Source: CAYZJD01 sp964478455 (GTDB lineage Bacteria > Acidobacteriota > Terriglobia > Bryobacterales > Bryobacteraceae). From it: a stretch of 18,322 nucleotides of DNA. Each line of letters opens with the position of its first letter. Position 1 is the first letter of the stretch. The stretch is from positions 1 to 18,322 of the forward strand of contig CAYZJD010000046.1 of NCBI GenBank assembly GCA_964478455.1, in the 5' to 3' direction. Positions 1-8,527 of this stretch are shown in pieces. A program made the translations under genes and the position numbers. The notes under the pieces were generated by a model, which saw only the letters and a list, made by a program, of their open reading frames with translations, was not told where the DNA came from and did not search any database.

Positions 1-1
1 C

Positions 2-604
2 GTGACGGTGCTGCTCGCGGTCGTGTCGCTGGGGGAACGCGCGAGCCGGCTCGCGGCCGCCGGCGTCGTGTGCGCGCTCGGCGCGATCCTCCTGCTCTCC
101 ATTCAGGACCCGGACAACACGCCGATCCGCGGCTGGATGCGGCTGATCTGGAGCATCCTCGCGATGCTGATGTTCGGCGTCCAGGGCTGGCTCATCAAGG
201 CCTCGGACGGCGCGCTGGCCGAGGAAAGCGTCTTCTTTTACATGGCCGCGACCGCCGTTGCGCTCGCGCCCGTGGCGGTGGGGATGACGGACTTCTCGCA
301 GCCGGTGAACTGGGGCATCGCCGGGCCGTGGCTCACGGCCATCATCCAGTTGCCGAACGCGGTCGGCGCGCTCCTCTCCATCTATGCATACCGCGCGGGA
401 AGAGCGATCATCGTCGCCCCCGTGATCGGGCTTTACCCGCTGGTGACCATCGTCCTCTCGCTGCTCGTCTACCGGCGCCTCCCCGGTCTGCTCACCGCAG
501 CCGGCATGGCGCTTGCGCTCGCCGCGATCGCCATGATGGCCGTCGCCGAGGCAAGCCGGATGGAGGCGACGACACGGGGGAAGGAACTTGTATGCCGGCC
601 ATGA
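2..604 (+). CDS. EamA/DMT-family transporter, C-terminal part (5' end off the window)
   Basis: Inner-membrane transporter of the drug/metabolite transporter superfamily; substrate unknown. The frame is open from base 2, and the first visible residues (VTVLLAVVSLGERASRLAAAGVVCALGA) match the end of the first EamA repeat, where a conserved LGER-type loop precedes the last helix. So this is a gene cut by the window edge, not a short protein starting with GTG. About 200 residues remain, with roughly six to seven hydrophobic helices; the second EamA repeat ends in GLYPLVTIVLSLLVYRR followed by a final helix. The stop lies inside the first codons of the next gene (its ATG is 10 bases before this stop ends), so the two are probably co-transcribed. 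Family assignment is fairly secure; the substrate cannot be inferred. Confidence 0.8.
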   Translation: MTVLLAVVSLGERASRLAAAGVVCALGAILLLSIQDPDNTPIRGWMRLIWSILAMLMFGVQGWLIKASDGALAEESVFFYMAATAVALAPVAVGMTDFSQPVNWGIAGPWLTAIIQLPNAVGALLSIYAYRAGRAIIVAPVIGLYPLVTIVLSLLVYRRLPGLLTAAGMALALAAIAMMAVAEASRMEATTRGKELVCRP

Positions 605-1706
605 CCGACTTCCGCGCCAGAATCAACGCGGTCCTTCACGGCGAGCCCCCGGACCGGGTGCCGTTCGCGCCCTATGACAACCTGATGCCGCGTGGCGAGT
701 TCGCCAGGCCCTCGAAAATAGGGGCATGGGGCTGTGTTACCGCCGCTCGACCGTATTCGCCGAAATGCCGCACGTGAGCGTCGAGACCCGGATGGAGAAG
801 GGCGCGAAGCTGACGATCTACCATACCCCCGAGGGCGATGTGTTCACCTCCACGAGGTCGCACGTCGGCCGGATCGCCGATGGCGAAACCGTCGAACTGC
901 AGGGCCTCATCAAGACGGCGAAAGACTACGATCCCCTCCTGTTCATGATCGAAGACACGGTCTTCCACCGCGATGACAGCATCTACCACAACACCGTCCG
1001 CGACATCGGCGGCGACGGAATCTTCCGCGACCAGGCGCTCGATTTCGACGCGTCCCCGTACGGCGCGACCAAGCGCTACTTCGGCGAGATCTACGGTTTG
1101 GATGAATGGGTCTATCACCAGCGCGATCATCGCGATCGCTTCGAGAAACTCGTGGATGCCCAGACGCGGCGCGACGAGCGGCGGCTGGAAGCGATCGCCG
1201 GATCCCCAGCCGAGTTCCTGGGCTTCGGCTGGATCGAAGGTCTCTGGCGGCCGGATCAGTTTCGGAAGTACGAGTTGCCGTTCTACAAGAAATGGGTGCC
1301 GTATCTGCAAGGCAGGGGCAAGCTCCTGGCCCTGCACTGCGACGCATGCAACAACCTGCGAAGCTACGCCGAGGCGATCTGCGAAACCGGCGTCGCCGTC
1401 GTGGAAGCGTACACGCCTCCGCCCGTCTCGGACCTGCCGCTGATCGACGCGCGGAAGGCGTGGAAAGGCACCGTGCTCTGGATCAACTTCCCGGAGACGA
1501 TCTTCTGGTCGGGCGCGGAAGCGACGAAGGAATACACGATCGAGCTGCTCAGAAGCGCGGCGCCCGGAGACAGCCTCGTGCTCGGCTTCACCGAGATGGG
1601 CGTGTGGGGCGCAACGGACGACGAGACCGAATGCACTTTCAAGTCGGGCACGCTCGCGCTGATGGATGCCATCGATGAGCACGGCCGGTACCCGATCCGG
1701 CCGTGA
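592..1706 (+). CDS. Uroporphyrinogen decarboxylase (URO-D) family protein, frameshifted near 705
   Basis: Cytosolic TIM-barrel protein of the URO-D / cobamide-dependent methyltransferase family, more likely a corrinoid-methyltransferase-like paralogue than the haem enzyme. The start ATG at 592 has a GGAAGGA ribosome site 6-7 bases upstream. The N-terminus (FRARINAVLHGEPPDRVPFAP) is the family signature. That frame (592 = frame 1) runs to a stop at 777, but from about 702 the homologous protein continues in the next frame (RQALENRGMGLCYRR...). The main part then runs uninterrupted to 1706 and includes the HCDACN segment, where family members bind metal, and a typical C-terminus. One missing base near 700-708 explains this. 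It may be a real mutation or an assembly error; if real, the gene is dead, because the 726 ATG alone loses the N-terminal strand. It overlaps the upstream transporter by 13 bases. Confidence 0.75.
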
Positions 1707-1779
1707 GCAAACCGGCCACGGCTCGGAACGTCAGACCGTGGGTGGTGCGGTACCATACCGATGGCAGGTTCGAACGACC

Positions 1780-2001
1780 GTGAAGCGAACGATTCAAGTG
1801 CGAATCCTCCGCGGCGAGAAGCAGTACGTGGCCGAGTGCCTCGACCTCCCTGTGGTGACGGAAGCGCCGACGCTGGACGAACTGGCAGCCAACATCCGGG
1901 AGGCCATCGCTCTGCATTTGGAGGGTGAGGATCTCGCGGAACTGGGACTCGTAGACGACCCCACAATCCTGGCGACAATGGAACTGGACGCCCTCGCCTG
2001 A
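1780..2001 (+). CDS. HicB-like antitoxin (short, UPF0150 type)
   Basis: A 73-residue protein starting at GTG 1780, the only start that gives a protein of normal family length; no clear ribosome site is visible. The segment QVRILRGEKQYVAECLDLPVVTEAPTLDEL, then a helix with AIALHLEGEDL, is the classic HicB-like fold: a partial RNase-H-like domain seen in short antitoxins that pair with HicA mRNA-interferase toxins. It lacks the C-terminal DNA-binding domain of long HicB proteins. Its stop overlaps by one base with an ATG that begins a HicA-like peptide, so gene order would be antitoxin then toxin. With the toxin broken, the antitoxin is orphaned here. Confidence in the family is good; function as an antitoxin is inferred. 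Confidence 0.75.
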   Translation: MKRTIQVRILRGEKQYVAECLDLPVVTEAPTLDELAANIREAIALHLEGEDLAELGLVDDPTILATMELDALA

Positions 2002-2110
2002 TGCCCAAGCTGCGAACGCTATCGGGCCAGGAGGAGCGTTGCCCTCGACCCCCTCTCTCAACCCTGCTCGAACCTTCTCCGGTGTCGCCAGCGATCGACG
2101 CCAACGCCCG
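2001..2110 (+). pseudogene. Decayed HicA-type toxin remnant
   Basis: An ATG overlapping the hicB-like stop (TGATG) encodes MPKLRTLSGQE, which matches the very conserved start of HicA toxins (MPKLPxLSGxE). The frame then goes off into a proline-rich sequence and stops after 41 codons. About where the HicA RxRQRGSH motif (double-stranded-RNA-binding-like fold with the catalytic His) should fall, another frame (from 2080) reads LRCRQRSTPTPVHR, resembling a worn version without the GSH triad. This suggests a frameshifted, decayed toxin with no catalytic His. The second half of the match is weak, so the call rests mainly on the N-terminus and the position. Confidence 0.5.
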
Positions 2111-2170
2111 TACATCGTGTCGGTAGTACGGTAGATCCAACGAGTTCATGCAACACAGGACCGAGGAAGT

Positions 2171-5100
2171 TCAGACTGCGTCCGCTGCGCTGTGCCTGGC
2201 GCGTCCAAATCTGTAGTACGCCGAGGGTACGACGATCATGTTCAAGAGTGTCGACGTGAACAGTCCGAAGAAGATGACGATCGCCATCGGCGCCTGAATC
2301 TCGCTGCCAGGCTTCCCGAGACCGAGAGCGATCGGAACCAGCGCAAGTCCCGTTGCCATAGCCGTCATGAAGATTGGAGCGAGGCGCTCGGACGCTCCCA
2401 GCATCACGGCCTCGCGAAGATTCGTGACGCCCTCCTCTTCGACGAGGTGCTTCACGTGCGAGATCAGCATGATGCCATTCCGAGTGGCGATGCCGAACAG
2501 AGTAATGAAGCCGATCAGCGACGCGACGGAGAGCACGCCGCCCGCCACAAACACACCGGCGACGCCGCCGATCAAGGCGAGTGGCAGATTCAGCATGATG
2601 ATCAGCGCATCGCGGCCTGAATGGAATGCCGTAAGCAGAATCACAAAGATGCCGGCAATCACCGCCATTCCAAGCCACAGGAGACGTTCCGATGCCCGTG
2701 CTTCGCTCTCAAACTGGCCGCCGTAATCGACGCGGTATCCGCGCGGGAGTTTCACCACTGCTCCGACGCGTCTCTGGATGTCGTTCACCACGCTCCGTAA
2801 GTCCCGGCCGGCAATATTACACTGCACCACGATCTTTCTCTGAACGTTTTCGCGGCTGATGAAGTTCGGTCCGCGATCCTCCCGGATGTCGGCGACTGCC
2901 GAGAGCGGGACCCGCGCCCCGGAGGGCGTGTCGATGATGGTCTCGCGGATCGAGTTGAGATCCGAGCTGTTTTTGGGCGCGTAGCGGATAACGAGCGGAA
3001 ATGAGACCTGCCCTTCCAGAACCTGACTGACCTCTTGGCCGAGACTCGCGGTCCGCAAGGCCTCGGCGGCATCCCCCGCGCCGAGGCCGTAGCGCGCCAG
3101 GGCGGCGCGGTCGAACTTCACGCGGACGGTTGGGATCTCGGTCTGCTGCTCGATCGAGAGGTCCACAACACCACGGACCTCGCGCATGGCCGCATGCACT
3201 TGCTTCGCAAGCGCACGAAGGGTAGTCAGATCGTCGCCAAAGACCTTCACGGCGATATTGGCGCGGGAGCCGGAGAGCATGTGGTCGATCCGGTGCGAGA
3301 TAGGCTGGCCGACCGTGACGTTCATCCCGGGGAGTAGCGTCACCTTTCGGCGGATCTCTTCCAGCACCTCACCCTTCGCACGATTGCCCATCTTCAGGTT
3401 GACATCCAGTTCCGCGGACTCGACTCCCTGGACGTGCTCGTCCAGCTCCGTGCGACCGGTTCTGCGCGACGTCGATACCACCTCCGGCACACTCAGCAGA
3501 ATTCGCTCGAGGCTCGCTCCGAGCTGATCGGATTCCTGGAGACTGGTTCCGGGCAGCGTGACAGCGCTGATCGTCAGCGTGCCCTCGTTGAACTCGGGTA
3601 GAAACGAGTGGCCCATCCTGAGGACGCCCGCGCTCGCCGCGCCAAGCAACAAAGCAGCGCCCGCGAGCACCACCCAGGTGTGGCCCAGCGCCCAGTTCAG
3701 AGTCGGCCTGTAAAGGCGCTTGAGCCAGCCGACCAGCCGCGGCTCATGGCCCCGCAAGACCGCTCTGGCGCGCGGCAGCAACAGGGAGCAAAGGGCCGGA
3801 GTCACCGTGAGCGCCACCACCAAGGATGCGGCAAGGGAAACCACGTACGCGAAGCCGAGTGGCTTCAACAGCCTGCCTTCCACGCTCTGAAGGAAGAACA
3901 GCGGCAGGAACACGAGGATCACGATTAGGGTGGCGAAGACGATCGAACCCCGGATCTCCGTGCTTGCGCGATACACGACCTCCTTGGCCGGCAGCCTCTC
4001 GGCCTCCGGTTTCTTGCTGTTCAATCGGAGCCGGCGGAAAACGTTCTCAACGTCGATGATGGCGTCGTCGACGAGTGCGCCGATCGCGATGGCGAGCCCG
4101 CCGAGACTCATCGTGTTGATGGTGAAGCCGGCCCAGTTCATGCTCCACATCGCCACGACCAGGGAGAGCGGGATCGCGAGCAGCGTGATGACGCTCGCCC
4201 TGAGGTTTGCCAGGAAGAGGACCACCACGACGATGACCAGGATTCCGCCGTCGCGGAGGGCCTCAAGCAGGTTGCGGACGCCGATTTCGATGAAGTTGGC
4301 CTGGCGGAAGACGTTCTTGTCGATCTTCATGCCGGCCGGCAGCGTGGCCTGGATCTCATCCAGGATCCGGTCCAGCTCGCGGGTCAGTTCCAGCGTGTTC
4401 GCGCCCGGCTGCTTCTGAAGACCGATCACAATCGCGGGCTCGCCGTTGTGCGATCCTTCCCCGCGTTTCAAGGCCTCGCCGATGCGAACCTCGGCGACGT
4501 CGCGGACGAGCACCGGGCTTGTGGCGCGCGTCGCAATCACCGTCTCGGCGATGTCCTCGGTCCGCGAAACTCGGCCGATGCCCTGGATCAGGTACTCCTG
4601 GCCGCCCGCGATCCGGAAGCCGGCCGAGGTGTTCTGGTTGGTCCTTCGAACCGCAGCCTCCACCTGGCTGACAGTCAGGTCATAGGCCTTCAGTCTTTCA
4701 GGCGCCACCAGCACCTGGTACTGTTTCTGTGCGCCGCCCGTCGGGGTCACTTGCGAGACGCCCGGCACGGCGAGCAGCCGCCGGCGGATCACCGTGTCGG
4801 CTGTCGTTCGCAAGTCCAACAACGAGTGCCGGTCCGATTCCAGCGTGATGAACAGGATTTCGCCCATGATCGACGAGATCGGGGCGAGCACTACGTCGAC
4901 TTCCGGCGGCAGCGCCCCGCGTGCGAGGTTCAACTTCTCGGTGACCGTTTGCCGGGCTCGGTAGATGTCCTCTCCCCAGTCGAACTCGGTCCAGATGATG
5001 GCGACGCCGACCGCTGTCGCCGATCTCACCCGCCGTACGCCGCTCGCGCCATTGAGCGCGGCTTCGATCGGGAACGTGACGAGCGACTCGAGTTCGGTGG

Positions 5101-5272
5101 GCGCCATCCCGCCGGCTTCAGCGAGAATCGTGACCGTTGGGGCCGTCAGGTCCGGCAGCACGTCAACGGGCATGGTCGAAACCAAATACCCGCCCCAGGC
5201 AAGCAAAGCAGCCGCCAAAACAACAACCAGAACGCGGTTGTTGATCGACCATCGGATGACAGCATCAACCAT
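2171..5272 (-). CDS. CusA/CzcA-family heavy-metal efflux RND pump
   Basis: A proton-driven inner-membrane exporter of 1033 residues, the usual size for heavy-metal RND pumps. Start ATG 5272 has a GGAGGAA site. The layout is canonical: TM1 at residues 12-32, the FPIEAALNG porter motif near 67-75, a periplasmic domain, TM2-6 at about 340-490, a second periplasmic domain and TM8-12. TM4 carries VDDAIIDVEN at 401-410, giving the relay residues D402 and E409 that correspond to CzcA D408/E415 and CusA D405/E412. The CzcA D402 position is alanine, as in CusA, but there are two extra acids (D403, D407). Where CusA has LPGMS with a Cu-ligand Met, this protein reads LPGTS, so Cu(I)/Ag(I) is not assured; a divalent metal is equally possible. 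It lies 12 bases after the adaptor gene and is the last gene of the block. Confidence 0.93.
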   Translation of the reverse strand: MVDAVIRWSINNRVLVVVLAAALLAWGGYLVSTMPVDVLPDLTAPTVTILAEAGGMAPTELESLVTFPIEAALNGASGVRRVRSATAVGVAIIWTEFDWGEDIYRARQTVTEKLNLARGALPPEVDVVLAPISSIMGEILFITLESDRHSLLDLRTTADTVIRRRLLAVPGVSQVTPTGGAQKQYQVLVAPERLKAYDLTVSQVEAAVRRTNQNTSAGFRIAGGQEYLIQGIGRVSRTEDIAETVIATRATSPVLVRDVAEVRIGEALKRGEGSHNGEPAIVIGLQKQPGANTLELTRELDRILDEIQATLPAGMKIDKNVFRQANFIEIGVRNLLEALRDGGILVIVVVVLFLANLRASVITLLAIPLSLVVAMWSMNWAGFTINTMSLGGLAIAIGALVDDAIIDVENVFRRLRLNSKKPEAERLPAKEVVYRASTEIRGSIVFATLIVILVFLPLFFLQSVEGRLLKPLGFAYVVSLAASLVVALTVTPALCSLLLPRARAVLRGHEPRLVGWLKRLYRPTLNWALGHTWVVLAGAALLLGAASAGVLRMGHSFLPEFNEGTLTISAVTLPGTSLQESDQLGASLERILLSVPEVVSTSRRTGRTELDEHVQGVESAELDVNLKMGNRAKGEVLEEIRRKVTLLPGMNVTVGQPISHRIDHMLSGSRANIAVKVFGDDLTTLRALAKQVHAAMREVRGVVDLSIEQQTEIPTVRVKFDRAALARYGLGAGDAAEALRTASLGQEVSQVLEGQVSFPLVIRYAPKNSSDLNSIRETIIDTPSGARVPLSAVADIREDRGPNFISRENVQRKIVVQCNIAGRDLRSVVNDIQRRVGAVVKLPRGYRVDYGGQFESEARASERLLWLGMAVIAGIFVILLTAFHSGRDALIIMLNLPLALIGGVAGVFVAGGVLSVASLIGFITLFGIATRNGIMLISHVKHLVEEEGVTNLREAVMLGASERLAPIFMTAMATGLALVPIALGLGKPGSEIQAPMAIVIFFGLFTSTLLNMIVVPSAYYRFGRARHSAADAV

Positions 5273-5284
5273 CGCTGTTCCTCC

Positions 5285-6814
5285 CTAGTGAACGTGTCCG
5301 TGAGCCGGGATCTGGCTCGACAGCGCCGCCAGCCGGATGAGGTAGGCGCCCTTGGTCACGATGCGCTCGCCCCCCTGAAGGCCCTCGGCGATCTGAACGA
5401 GATTGCCCTCGCGAATGCCGAGCTTCACGGGTCTGCGGACAAACGCCTCGCCTTCCCTCTGAATGAAGACGACCGGCCGGCCGCCATCGTCCACGATGGC
5501 CGACTCGGGCACGGCGATCGCCCCGACCGTGCCGGAGAGGAACAGCCTCGCTGAGACGGATTGGCCGATGGCGAGCGTGCGGCCCGGATTCGCCACCTCG
5601 AAAAGCACGCTCAACGTGCGCGACCGCGGGTCGACCAGGCTGGCGCGGGAAATCATCCGACCCGCGGGAATCGGGCGCGCAATCCCCGCGATCTCGACCT
5701 CGGCGCCCGTCAGCCGGCTGAGCCGTGGCATTTCGGCCTCGGGCACATTCGCGGCGACATAGACGCGATCGACCGCGACGATGCGGAAGAGCCGGTCGCC
5801 CTGGTTGACGTTCGCTCCGGGAATGGCGGCGACCTCGGCGACGACGCCCGAGATGGGCGCGCGAACATTGAATGCTGACGCGCCCGCGGCGGGACCGTCG
5901 GCACGGCGCGAAGTCTCGTACTGTTCCAGCCGTTGTTCGGCGGCTTTCAACTGCGCCGCGGCGGTGGCTTCCACGGCGCGCGCTTCTTCGACGCGTCTAG
6001 CCGCAATCGCTCCAGCCGCCAGCAGGCGCTCGGCTCGGGCGAGATCGCGCCGGGACAAATCGAGGGCAGTCTTCGCCTGCGAGACTCCGAATTCGAGCGA
6101 CGGCCGGTCCGCGGGCGCCGGCGTCAGCGGAGCGACGGTGGCCAGCGTGTCTCCCTGCGAGACCGCCGTCCCAATCACCGGTAATTGGCCGGAGGCCGCG
6201 AGACGCCCGGTGACTGGCGCCGTGACCTCCACCTCGCCGCCGCTCCTGGGGCGCACATCTCCGGTCACAACAACGCTCTCGCGCATCGATCGCGTTGCCG
6301 CTACGGCGGTCGCGAACTCGAGGGTCCACTGCTGCTCTTTCAGGAAGGTGATTTGTTCTTCGGCCGGCTCTCCGGCGGCAGGTGGGATTTCGCGTTCGGA
6401 GGCGTAGACCCTGACCTCGCCCACCTCGTGCGTGTCGCTGAGCCCGGGCGCCGCGAGCGAGACGCTCATGGAATACGCGCCGGGCCTTGCAGGTTGCACG
6501 TCCACACCGAAAATCCCCGGCCTCAACGGCGCCTCAGTGGCAAAGGTCTGTGGCGCGGCGCCCTCCTGCTTCAGAGCGACCGTCACCGTGCCCTTGGTCA
6601 GCGGCTTGAAGGTGGCGAGGTCCGTGAAGTGAATCGCGAAGCGCCGTTTGGCCGACGGCGCCAGCGGTTGGTACTCCATGAACAGCTCCGTTTTGTCCGT
6701 CCAGTTCGTGACGGAGATCGTCTCGAGTTCCTGCTCGGAATGCGCCGGCGGCTGCTCCCTTCGACAGCCCGCAATGAGCAGCACGCTTCCAAGAACAAAA
6801 ATCGCTTTCTTCAC
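5285..6814 (-). CDS. HlyD/CusB-type periplasmic adaptor lipoprotein with N-terminal FixH-like domain
   Basis: The membrane-fusion subunit that links the RND pump to the TolC-type channel; 509 residues. Start GTG 6814 overlaps the preceding stop as GTGA, implying translational coupling. MKKAIFVLGSVLLIAGC is a lipoprotein signal peptide with the lipidated Cys at residue 17. Residues of about 35-140 (NWTDKTELFMEYQPL...FAIHFTDLATFKPL) form an Ig-like FixH/YtkA-type domain found on some metal-efflux adaptors. The barrel-sandwich halves and a coiled-coil hairpin follow (about 170-340, including RDLARAERLLAAGAIAARRVEEARA), then the beta-barrel and membrane-proximal domains. The C-terminus ends in AHGHVH, a possible weak metal ligand cluster. 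The pump gene follows after 12 bases. Confidence 0.9.
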   Translation of the reverse strand: MKKAIFVLGSVLLIAGCRREQPPAHSEQELETISVTNWTDKTELFMEYQPLAPSAKRRFAIHFTDLATFKPLTKGTVTVALKQEGAAPQTFATEAPLRPGIFGVDVQPARPGAYSMSVSLAAPGLSDTHEVGEVRVYASEREIPPAAGEPAEEQITFLKEQQWTLEFATAVAATRSMRESVVVTGDVRPRSGGEVEVTAPVTGRLAASGQLPVIGTAVSQGDTLATVAPLTPAPADRPSLEFGVSQAKTALDLSRRDLARAERLLAAGAIAARRVEEARAVEATAAAQLKAAEQRLEQYETSRRADGPAAGASAFNVRAPISGVVAEVAAIPGANVNQGDRLFRIVAVDRVYVAANVPEAEMPRLSRLTGAEVEIAGIARPIPAGRMISRASLVDPRSRTLSVLFEVANPGRTLAIGQSVSARLFLSGTVGAIAVPESAIVDDGGRPVVFIQREGEAFVRRPVKLGIREGNLVQIAEGLQGGERIVTKGAYLIRLAALSSQIPAHGHVH

Positions 6815-8046
6815 GGCAACACCTCGGGATTCAGCACGGGTTCTCCGACAACGCGCTCAAGCTCGATCTCCGCCTGTCTTGCGGCGCTCGCGAGATCGAG
6901 AGAACGCAGGCGGGATTGAAGGCTTGTCCGGTACGCATCTAGCAGTTCGAGAATGCCGGTCTCGCCTTCCTGATACGCAGTTCGTGCGATTTGCTCAAGC
7001 TGCCGGCCCTGGGCCTGGACCCCCGCACGGTACTCGGTCAGCGTCCGCCTTCTCAGCTCGACCGCCGCGCGGGCGGCGGCGATCTCCGCCCGGATGCGCT
7101 GTTCGAGAATTGCTCGTCGCGCCTCGGAGCGATCGCCTTCGGCCCGCAAACGGGCAGCTTCGGTTGCTCCACGATTGAACAGCGGCAACGGCACGGTGAT
7201 GGCTACGTAGCTTCCCAGGGGAGTGCGTTGTCCGACCTCGCCCCGCTTCATACCGGCCGCGACCGCCGGCTCCGGAATCCGCAGCCGCTCGGCAGCGCGC
7301 CGCCGCAGATCGAGACCGGCCGTCTGCCGGCGCTCCGCATCGAGATCGCCCCGTACCGCGACGGCGCGCGCGTACAGATCGGCCGTGGAGAGTAGCGGCG
7401 TCTCGCTTTCAATCCGGCCTTGTGCGCCAATGCCTGCCGGCTCGGTTTCCGGAGCGAAGAACGCAGCGAGTTGAGATCGCGCTTGCGTGGCTGATATGCG
7501 CGCCGCGGCGATCTCGGTTTCTATCTCGGAGCGTTCGCGCTCGGCGCGCAGCCGGTCGTAGTTGGAGCCTTCGCCCTCCCGCTCGCGCCGGCGCAGGATA
7601 CGGACGATCTCATCCAATTCGTCGATAGCCGCACGCACCGCAGCCTCTCTTTCCTGCGCCGCCAGCAGCAGGTAGAATGCGGATCGCAAGTCGCTGATCA
7701 GTTCCCACCGGGTGCGGCCAGCCTGGGACCGCGCAGCTCCCACCGCCGCTACCCCGGCTTGGCGCAACAGGCTGAGCCGTCCGCTGACCGGGAGCGGCTG
7801 CTCGTACTGGAGAATCTCGGTCAATCCGGCGCCTTCACGGCTGTACGCCGCGGCGGGGTTCGGCCATAGGCTCCACCCTCGAGTCTCGGCTTCGATAGCG
7901 GCTACGCCGGCCGCGGACTCGCGGTTATAGGGGCTTTCAGCAAGAAACTTCCGGACCGCTTCTTTCTCCGTCAGCTCGGCGGCGCGCGCGGCGCCCGTCA
8001 TCAGCATTGCCGCTGCCGTGAGGCCGTGAGCCAGTCGCGTCCACAT
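6811..8046 (-). CDS. TolC-family outer-membrane efflux protein (CusC/CzcC type)
   Basis: The outer-membrane channel of the tripartite metal exporter. I chose ATG 8046 (411 residues), which has AGGAG ten bases upstream; the upstream in-frame TTG at 8067 overlaps that ribosome site and is unlikely. The protein starts with the signal peptide MWTRLAHGLTAAAMLMTGAARA, cleaved before AEL. The rest is alpha-helical with two duplicated coiled-coil segments rich in Arg/Glu/Ala (e.g. RERSEIETEIAAARISATQARSQLAAFF and EIAAARAAVELRRRTLTEYRAGVQAQ), typical OEP repeats, and ends with YQEGETGILELLDAYRTSLQSRL, a common feature of the family. It overlaps the adaptor gene by 4 bases, so the tolC-like, adaptor and pump genes form one operon. 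Confidence 0.9.
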   Translation of the reverse strand: MWTRLAHGLTAAAMLMTGAARAAELTEKEAVRKFLAESPYNRESAAGVAAIEAETRGWSLWPNPAAAYSREGAGLTEILQYEQPLPVSGRLSLLRQAGVAAVGAARSQAGRTRWELISDLRSAFYLLLAAQEREAAVRAAIDELDEIVRILRRREREGEGSNYDRLRAERERSEIETEIAAARISATQARSQLAAFFAPETEPAGIGAQGRIESETPLLSTADLYARAVAVRGDLDAERRQTAGLDLRRRAAERLRIPEPAVAAGMKRGEVGQRTPLGSYVAITVPLPLFNRGATEAARLRAEGDRSEARRAILEQRIRAEIAAARAAVELRRRTLTEYRAGVQAQGRQLEQIARTAYQEGETGILELLDAYRTSLQSRLRSLDLASAARQAEIELERVVGEPVLNPEVLP

Positions 8047-8099
8047 GGGATGCACTCTCCTTGTCAACGATTTGAACTACTGCTGGGACAGGCGCAAGG

Positions 8100-8513
8100 C
8101 TATGCGCCGAGGGAAGGAAGACTATCTGGAGGAGAGCGCGCGCTGGTGGAAGAGAGATGCGGTGGATCGTGTGACCGCGGCGAGGGAAGCATCACGGAAC
8201 CGACTACAACGAATGCAGCCGTCAGAACCGGTGCGACCGGCTGGAGCGCACCGACCGCCACCGGCTTCACCTGAGGCGTGCTCTGGAGCCAGGTGAGGAA
8301 TACCGCGTCGTCGCCACCGCCTGAATTAGCCTGGAGCTCCGGACCCGAACTCGTGGGTGTCGCCGCCGGATGAGTGTGCCCGGCGAGACCGCTGCCGCCG
8401 TGTGCCGATCGCGCGTGCTCGCCGCTCGCTTGCTCGTGAAAATGCACGAAAGGCGCGTCGCAGAACGCGACCAGCACAGCGAGGCAAACCGACAGTGCGA
8501 GCGATCGGGACAT
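8100..8513 (-). CDS. Small His-rich exported/membrane protein of the efflux operon
   Basis: A 137-residue protein of no family I can name with certainty. It starts with a hydrophobic signal segment (MSRSLALSVCLAVLVAFCDAPFVHFHEQ), followed by a His/Gly-rich stretch (HFHEQASGEHARSAHGGSGLAGHTH) suited to metal contact in the periplasm. A second hydrophobic segment lies near residues 88-108 (VGALQPVAPVLTAAFVVVGSVML), and a Pro-rich tail reads SHDPPHLSSTSARSPP. It lies 53 bases before the TolC-type gene on the same strand, so it is probably the first gene of the efflux operon. Small membrane proteins with His-rich periplasmic loops often accompany Cus/Czc-like exporters; a role as a metal carrier or sensor is inference. 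Confidence 0.65.
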   Translation of the reverse strand: MSRSLALSVCLAVLVAFCDAPFVHFHEQASGEHARSAHGGSGLAGHTHPAATPTSSGPELQANSGGGDDAVFLTWLQSTPQVKPVAVGALQPVAPVLTAAFVVVGSVMLPSPRSHDPPHLSSTSARSPPDSLPSLGA

Positions 8514-8527
8514 GAACCCGCTATTCT

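Noticed and set aside
672..1682. Minus-strand open frame of 336 codons
   Set aside because: It lies opposite the URO-D-family gene, whose sense frame has clear family motifs; the antisense translation has none.
4448..5554. Plus-strand open frame of 368 codons
   Set aside because: It is antisense to the RND pump and the adaptor end, has low-complexity Arg/Asp/Gly composition and matches no family; a shadow of GC-rich codons.
8047..8067. TTG start of the TolC-type gene and a TTGACA -35-like hexamer on the minus strand
   Set aside because: TTG overlaps the AGGAG site that serves ATG 8046, and the hexamer lies only 16 bases before that ATG, leaving no room for a -10 and leader.
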